From contig JADJJK010000003.1 of assembly GCA_016706545.1 (NCBI GenBank), positions 186,001 to 250,000 on the forward strand: a stretch of 64,000 nt of DNA. The letters run 5' to 3'. Source of the DNA: Myxococcales bacterium (lineage in GTDB: Bacteria > Myxococcota_A > Polyangia > Haliangiales > Haliangiaceae). The position numbers and the translations under genes are program-made. The notes under the pieces are model-generated. The model did no database searches, was not told the origin of the DNA, and saw nothing but the letters and a program-made list of their open reading frames with translations. Shown here in pieces: positions 58,944 to 64,000 of this stretch (its first letter is position 1; every line of letters begins with the position of its first letter).

Positions 58944-61900
58944 GCCGGCGCAGCTCGCGCGCCTCGTACAGCGTCCACTCCCAGCGCACGTGCCACCTTC
59001 TCCGCAGCACCTCGTCGAGGACGTCTCGGGCCTCCGGCTTGCGGTCGAGCGCCAGCAGCGCCCGCGCGTGTTGGATCCGCCAGGTCGGGTTGGTCTGATC
59101 GAGGATGACCGCCTCGTGCCAGTACGGCAGGGAGTCTTCAAGCCGTCCAGCGGCCTGAAACTGCTCCGCCACCGCGGCCCAGGTGGCCCCGGACATCGGA
59201 TCCCGGTCGATGTCGCTCGAGAGCAGGCGGAACGCCGCGGCCTTGTCGCCCACGCCAAACCAGACCTGGGCCATCATCCGATCGGCGGGGCCCGCTGGAT
59301 CCAGGCTGCGCCACTCGCTGGTCAGCCGCAGCGCCTTGTCCACCGCCGCGGTGCGCTCGGCGCCTTGCGCTCGCAGCGCGAGGTCCTTGCTGAAGGTGAG
59401 GAGCTGCTGGTAGTCGCCGCGGACCGAGCTGGCGCGCGCCTCCTGACCGGCGGCGCGCTCGGCGGCGATGGCCAGCTCCAGCGCGCGCAGCGCCTCCTCG
59501 GGCTGCGAGGTCTGCGCCGCCAGCATGCTGGCGAACCGCGCGAGCTGCGGCCACAACGCGGCGTCGCCGCTCTGGTAGAGGAGCGGACGCACCAGCATCC
59601 ACGCCAGGCTGGCCATGCCCCGGCTCACCGCGATGCCCGCCACCGCCGCGACCTTGCGCTGATCCTTGCCTGCCAGCGCGTTGGCGCGGCCCAGCGCCGG
59701 CAACAGCGCATCGGCGGAGTCGTACTGCTGCACCCCGGCGAGCGCCATCACGTGGGCGAAGTTGCCCTCCGCCAGCACGCGGTCGCGCCAGCGCGCATGG
59801 ACCGCGGCGAAGCGAGCGCGGCCCTCGCCCTCGCCGAACCAGTACGCAGGTGAGCTCGACAGCGGCAGCGGGGCCGCGCGCAGGTCGAGCGTGTCGAAGA
59901 GCTGCACCAGGTGCCGCAGGCCGGCCTCGCGGTCGCGGGCTCCAGGGCGCTGCAGGTACGCGAGCGCCACCTGGTACCGGGCGAGGTTCGCGTGCTCCGC
60001 GCCAAGCGAGGTCCACAGCGGCAGCAGGCGCTCGGCAGGCAGCTTGGAGCGGGCGACCTGCGGCCACAGGTCGGCGGCCAGCATGGCCCGCCACAACGTC
60101 GCGGTCGCTGGCAGCTCGTCGGCGCGCACGATGGCCTGCTCCAGCTTGGCGGCGCTGGCACCGAGCCCACCACCGCTTGCCAGCTCGCTCGCCTGCAGGT
60201 AGCCCAGCATGGCGCCGAGCGCGCCCGGCAGCGCCGGGGCCGCGCTCCAGCGCGCGACCACCGTGTCCGCGATGGCTGGCGCCGCCTGACGACGCACCAG
60301 GTGGGCCAGGTAGCGCGCCACTGCGGAGTCGCCGCTGGTGACGAGCGCTTGCTGCTTTGTGGGCAGCGCCGGCAGCGCGCTCGAGGCCAGCGTCAGCTCG
60401 CCGGGCGTCAGCGCGCCCTGGGTCAGCAGCGCCTGCAAGGTCGGCAGCATCTCGATGGAGGTCTGCGCCACCGCCTGGCTGACCAGGAGCTGGTGCGCGC
60501 CATGGCGCCAGACGGAGGAGCCCATCGGCGTGGCCGCCAGCTCGGCGGCGCGGCGCGCCGGATGCCGCAGCGGCAGCGTCACGCGGACCGAGGTCGGCGC
60601 CGACAGCCGCGCGGTGGCGGCGTTGGCCGCGGCGTTGGCCGCTTCGGCGGCGGCGGTGAAGCCGACCTCGAGCGCGAGGCCGCGCAGCGTCGCCGTGGTC
60701 AGGCGCCCTTGCGTCCACTCCACCTCGGCGAGGACATGGTCAAAGCCGTCGCGCACGCGGCGCAGCCGGTCGGCCTCGAAGGTCAGGATGAGCGCCGGCG
60801 CGCCGGTCCCGGTGGCGCCGGGGGCGGGCCGCGGCGTCAGCGCGATGTCGCCATCGGCGCGCCGGCTGATGAGGAAGCGCCGCGCATAGCTCTCCACCGG
60901 CGCGATCCACAGCGGGAACACCGCGAGCTGCATCGCCACGTCGTCCCCCTGGGCCAGCTCGCTCGTGACCTCCAGGTCCAGCTCCTGATATCGCCGCGAG
61001 AGCGTCACGCCGTCGAACCCCGCGGTCTCCTCGAGCCCGCTTGGCAAGACGCGACGCCAGCCCAGCCTGCGCTCGGCGTCGAGCGAGAGCTCCAGCGCGC
61101 CGAGGCGGTAGCTCCCGGCGGGCAGCGCGGCGCGCGCCTGGCGCAGCGCCTGGGCCGCCGCGGGGTCCACGCCGGGCAGGGCCTTGGCGTCGGCCACCGG
61201 ATGCGGCGCGAGCTGGCGCAAGCTCCGACGCGCTCGCGCGAGCTCATCGAGCGCCAGCGCCGGCACCAGCGCGGTCAGGTCGGGGAGGATGGGCTCGATC
61301 GAGCGCACGCCATAGCGCGGCACGCCAAGCTGCTGGAGCTCCCAGGGCAAGTGGTGCTCCATGTAATAGCCCATGGTGCCGCGCCCCGTGCCGCTGGAGC
61401 GCCTGGCCACCGCGTCGGCGAGCGGCGCCTCGGAGGCCGCCGTGACCCCGAGCGGGGCCGCGGCGCTGCTGGCCATGGGGGCTTCGCCCTCGCCGGCCTG
61501 GTCCTCGAGCTTGACCTTGTCAGCTTCTTCGCTGGCGCGCGCCGTCTTGTTGTCGCGCTGATCTTCGCTCCGATCGTCGTCGCCTCGGACGCGCATGTTC
61601 CGGACCGAGGCGCCCTCGGTCGTCTGCGCATCGCCGGGAGCGCGGTCGCCGGCGTCGTCGCCTTCGTCGGTGTTCTCCATCCACTGCCCAGCGCCGATCG
61701 TGGCGGACCCGCCGCGCGCCGCGGTGCGCCGCTCCAGGTCCCAGCCGCCGCCCACGCCGCCGCCGCCGCCCCAGCCCACGCCGCCACCCCACATCCCCAG
61801 CGACCCCATCGTCGCCAGCATCCTGGCGTCCGCCACGCCGGCCTCGCTCGGAGACAGCAGCCCCGGCAGCTCGGCGAAGGTCTGCCACGGCGCCCGCAGG

Positions 61901-64000
61901 AGCTCGCCCCTGGGCGGCGCAGCGCTCGACGACGCGCCGGGCGCGGGCACGGCGTCGCCCTTGCCCGGCGTCTTCGCCGCCACCTTCGGCAGCGTGGCGG
62001 GCAGCGCATACGGCGCCCAGGTCTGGCCCTGGCCCTTGGTCACGCCGTAGCGCGCGTACATCGCGTCGTTCTCCAGCACGATCAGCGAGGTGTGCCGCGA
62101 CAACAAGAAGAAGCGCTTGCCCAGCTCCACGATCTGCTTGCGCAGGGACTCGTCGCGCGCCTCCCTGACCGCGGACAGCTCGGGGCATGCGTCCTTGGTG
62201 CATGGCGCGGGCGTCACCGGCTCGTGCTTGGCGGCCAGCAGGCGATCGATCTCGCGCTGCGCCCACAGCCTCGGCACGTAGCCGGTGTCCTGCTGCGCTG
62301 CGCCCGCGGCGGTCAGCTCGATGCGCTGCTGCCACGGGGTGGCGCCCACGTGGCCGGTGAGCTGCAGCGCCACCAGCTCGGCGTTCGCCGGCACCTTGGC
62401 CACCACCTCGAGCTCCTCGCCTTCGGCGAGCTGCGGGGAGCGCAGGAGCGCGCCCGGCACCTGCCGCCCGGCGGCGTCGGTGAACACCGCGGACACGCCG
62501 GTGGCGCGCGGCGTGTTCAGCGTGGCCACCAGATCGAACACGCGCCAGCGCAGGTCATCGGACAGATCGATCGTCGTGGCCAGGCCGCCGGTGGCGGCCG
62601 CCAGCCCTCGCAGCGTCTGGGTGTCGACGCCGTCGCCCACCCCGACGCCGATGAAGGTCGCCTTGCCGGTGATCCGCGCGCGCAGCGCGTCCAGCTTGCG
62701 GTCGCCAGCGGTGAGCACGCCGTCGCCCAGGTACACGATCATCGGCCGGGTGGCGCCCGCTCGCTGCAGCGCCTCTGTGGCCGCGTCCAGCGCCCGGCCT
62801 GCGTCGGTGGCGCCGATGCCGCCGTCGTCACGCCGCAGCGCCTGCGCCAGCGCCGTCGCGTCGACCGCTGCGACGCGGCCAAACGGCAAGAGCTGCCGCG
62901 GCGCCACGTCGAAGGCGGTGACGGACACCTGGTCGTCTTCGTCCAGCTCGCGGATCAGCGCGCCGATGAGCTCGGCCTGCGCGCGGCGCTCCAGCGCCCC
63001 GCGCGACGCGCTGGCGTCGTGCAGGATCACCCAGTGCCGCGGCGCCGGGCGACCCGCGATCGCCGGCGCTGCGTCCAGCTTGCCGGGCGCTCGCACCAGC
63101 AGGTAGGCGTCGTCGCCGTCGCGATGGCGCGCCACCGTGGCCTGCTCACGGCGATCTCGCACCGTGAGCAGCAGCGAGTCGCCGACCTTGGCGTCGCGCG
63201 CCTGGTATCCAACCTCCAGGTCGTCGCCCTTGCGCGCCACCGTCACCTGGTGGCTCGGCGAGGTCACCTCGCAGTTGGGGCACGCGGCCAGGTGGATGGC
63301 GAAGCGCACGTCGTCCACCGGCGCGTCGATCTTCGGGAGCGGCACCGTCAGCGACCAGGTGTCATAGAGCTGCGGCAGCGACTGGGTGTAGGCCAGGGCG
63401 ATGCGCTTGTCGGCGCGCGGCGCCAGCGGGTACACGCGCATCTGCAGCTTGCCCACGCCGGTGTACTCGAGGAGCGCCGGGTCGACGCGGCGGAGCACGA
63501 GGTCTTCGTACACGCGGCGGGCGCGCATGCGCTCCACCACCGCGGACTCCATGAGCTGGCCGTCGACGTACATCGCGAAGCGCTGCAGCGCGGCGTCAGG
63601 CGGCAGGGTGAAGCGGTACATGCCCTCGAGCACCGCGTCCTGCGCGTTGTGAAAGGTGTGGTCGATGGCGACGCGCGCCACCCGGTGGTCCACCACCACG
63701 TCCACCGTGAGCTGCTTCATCGGCAGCGGCGCCTCGGTGCCGTCGGGGAAGTTGGGATCGCGTGCGAACAGGGTGCCGCGCCGGACCGGGTCAGCCTCGT
63801 GCTCCCGCTCCTCGCGCAGCGTCTTGACCCAGCTCGTCAGGTGCGAGAGCCGCGGCACCGGCTGGCGCACCGGCGCCGCGCCGCGCTCGACGCGCCCGCC
63901 CTCGCCAGCGCCCAGCACGACCTCGGCGTGATCGCGGCCGCTGCGCAGCGCCACCTGGCCGCGGATCACCGCGGCGGAGGTGTGGTCGGCGGTCGCCTCG
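58921..64000 (-). CDS. VIT/VWA-domain protein with C-terminal TPR region (5' end outside window)
   Basis: At least 1690 residues; the frame is open at the right edge, and the stop is at 58921. The fragment begins with a FecR-like element (VIRGQVALRSGRDHAEVVLGAGEGGRVERGA), then a VIT domain (about 90-230; VDVVVDHRVARVAIDHTFHNAQDAVLEGMYRFTLP), a VWA domain (about 300-460; HWVILHDASASRGALERR with a modified MIDAS DxSxS, YLGDGVLTAG), a Gly/Trp-rich segment (GMWGGGVGWGGGGGVGGG), a charged linker, and a long helical/TPR C-terminal half (DPMSGATWAAVAEQFQAAGRLEDSLPYWHEAVILD; RIQHARALLALDRKPEARDVLDEVLRRRW). Probably an extracytoplasmic scaffold. Confidence 0.85.
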   Translation of the reverse strand, partial: EATADHTSAAVIRGQVALRSGRDHAEVVLGAGEGGRVERGAAPVRQPVPRLSHLTSWVKTLREEREHEADPVRRGTLFARDPNFPDGTEAPLPMKQLTVDVVVDHRVARVAIDHTFHNAQDAVLEGMYRFTLPPDAALQRFAMYVDGQLMESAVVERMRARRVYEDLVLRRVDPALLEYTGVGKLQMRVYPLAPRADKRIALAYTQSLPQLYDTWSLTVPLPKIDAPVDDVRFAIHLAACPNCEVTSPSHQVTVARKGDDLEVGYQARDAKVGDSLLLTVRDRREQATVARHRDGDDAYLLVRAPGKLDAAPAIAGRPAPRHWVILHDASASRGALERRAQAELIGALIRELDEDDQVSVTAFDVAPRQLLPFGRVAAVDATALAQALRRDDGGIGATDAGRALDAATEALQRAGATRPMIVYLGDGVLTAGDRKLDALRARITGKATFIGVGVGDGVDTQTLRGLAAATGGLATTIDLSDDLRWRVFDLVATLNTPRATGVSAVFTDAAGRQVPGALLRSPQLAEGEELEVVAKVPANAELVALQLTGHVGATPWQQRIELTAAGAAQQDTGYVPRLWAQREIDRLLAAKHEPVTPAPCTKDACPELSAVREARDESLRKQIVELGKRFFLLSRHTSLIVLENDAMYARYGVTKGQGQTWAPYALPATLPKVAAKTPGKGDAVPAPGASSSAAPPRGELLRAPWQTFAELPGLLSPSEAGVADARMLATMGSLGMWGGGVGWGGGGGVGGGWDLERRTAARGGSATIGAGQWMENTDEGDDAGDRAPGDAQTTEGASVRNMRVRGDDDRSEDQRDNKTARASEEADKVKLEDQAGEGEAPMASSAAAPLGVTAASEAPLADAVARRSSGTGRGTMGYYMEHHLPWELQQLGVPRYGVRSIEPILPDLTALVPALALDELARARRSLRQLAPHPVADAKALPGVDPAAAQALRQARAALPAGSYRLGALELSLDAERRLGWRRVLPSGLEETAGFDGVTLSRRYQELDLEVTSELAQGDDVAMQLAVFPLWIAPVESYARRFLISRRADGDIALTPRPAPGATGTGAPALILTFEADRLRRVRDGFDHVLAEVEWTQGRLTTATLRGLALEVGFTAAAEAANAAANAATARLSAPTSVRVTLPLRHPARRAAELAATPMGSSVWRHGAHQLLVSQAVAQTSIEMLPTLQALLTQGALTPGELTLASSALPALPTKQQALVTSGDSAVARYLAHLVRRQAAPAIADTVVARWSAAPALPGALGAMLGYLQASELASGGGLGASAAKLEQAIVRADELPATATLWRAMLAADLWPQVARSKLPAERLLPLWTSLGAEHANLARYQVALAYLQRPGARDREAGLRHLVQLFDTLDLRAAPLPLSSSPAYWFGEGEGRARFAAVHARWRDRVLAEGNFAHVMALAGVQQYDSADALLPALGRANALAGKDQRKVAAVAGIAVSRGMASLAWMLVRPLLYQSGDAALWPQLARFASMLAAQTSQPEEALRALELAIAAERAAGQEARASSVRGDYQQLLTFSKDLALRAQGAERTAAVDKALRLTSEWRSLDPAGPADRMMAQVWFGVGDKAAAFRLLSSDIDRDPMSGATWAAVAEQFQAAGRLEDSLPYWHEAVILDQTNPTWRIQHARALLALDRKPEARDVLDEVLRRRWHVRWEWTLYEARELRRPLSRGGR

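Overview
The window is a very GC-rich bacterial chromosome segment with dense, mostly single-copy genes on both strands. The gene repertoire points to Myxococcota (myxobacteria-like): a hybrid histidine kinase, a GAF/sigma-54 activator, a Ser/Thr protein kinase, an FHA protein, a TPR-AIM24 fusion, a VIT/VWA giant protein, many lipoproteins with low-complexity linkers, an MXAN_5187-like protein and a DUF4157 (eCIS-core) protein. I cannot resolve family or genus from the sequence alone.

Layout. 1-9.5 kb: 3' part of a membrane-anchored protein, PAS-PAS hybrid kinase, phosphofructokinase, crotonase-family protein, small Cys-rich lipoprotein, MBL-fold hydrolase, sigma-54 activator and a frameshifted outer-membrane-type protein. 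9.9-16.8 kb: a large lipoprotein with Ig/PKD-like modules and a glycine-rich beta-helix tail, a VOC-SnoaL fusion, then a LysR regulator divergent from a secreted PQQ-repeat protein. 16.8-21.5 kb: a lipoprotein, then a minus-strand export operon in the order HlyD-type lipoprotein, ABC ATPase, ABC-2 permease, TetR regulator. 21.7-30.8 kb: NudC-like Nudix hydrolase, PH/DUF6585-like membrane protein, a 62-aa membrane protein whose Shine-Dalgarno lies in a strong hairpin, a FadN-type beta-oxidation fusion enzyme, a lipoprotein with a YWKNH motif, a CysZ/EI24-type membrane protein and a DEDDh exonuclease. 30.8-35.8 kb is an accessory island: short repeats, a DUF222/HNH endonuclease gene associated with TTCCGCGGAA palindromes, a small hypothetical gene, and a decayed 1.6-kb ISNCY-like insertion sequence with matching ends. 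35.8-45.2 kb: a TPR lipoprotein with an apparently lost peptidase site, FHA protein, frameshifted ComEC, TPR-AIM24 and aminodeoxychorismate synthase. 45.2-52.9 kb (minus strand): Ser/Thr kinase, DUF4157 protein, frameshifted dual-AAA ATPase and DMT transporter. 53-64 kb: a secreted carboxypeptidase-regulatory-like protein, MXAN_5187-like protein (frameshifted), DUF882 peptidase-like, dCMP deaminase, signal peptidase II, a lipoprotein and the start-truncated VIT/VWA/TPR protein.

The most unusual features are: (i) a DUF4157 protein translationally coupled to a WD/wHTH/dual-AAA ATPase, resembling an orphan contractile-injection effector and loader module with no structural genes nearby; (ii) a hairpin fully pairing the AGGAGG Shine-Dalgarno of a small membrane protein; (iii) a palindromic HNH-gene locus; (iv) an exactly delimited dead IS whose catalytic Glu codon was removed by a 2-base deletion; (v) five single-base frameshifts in four otherwise intact long genes, mostly in homopolymer or repetitive GC tracts, which raises the question of sequence error versus real decay. 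No tRNA, rRNA, CRISPR array or prophage was recognised.
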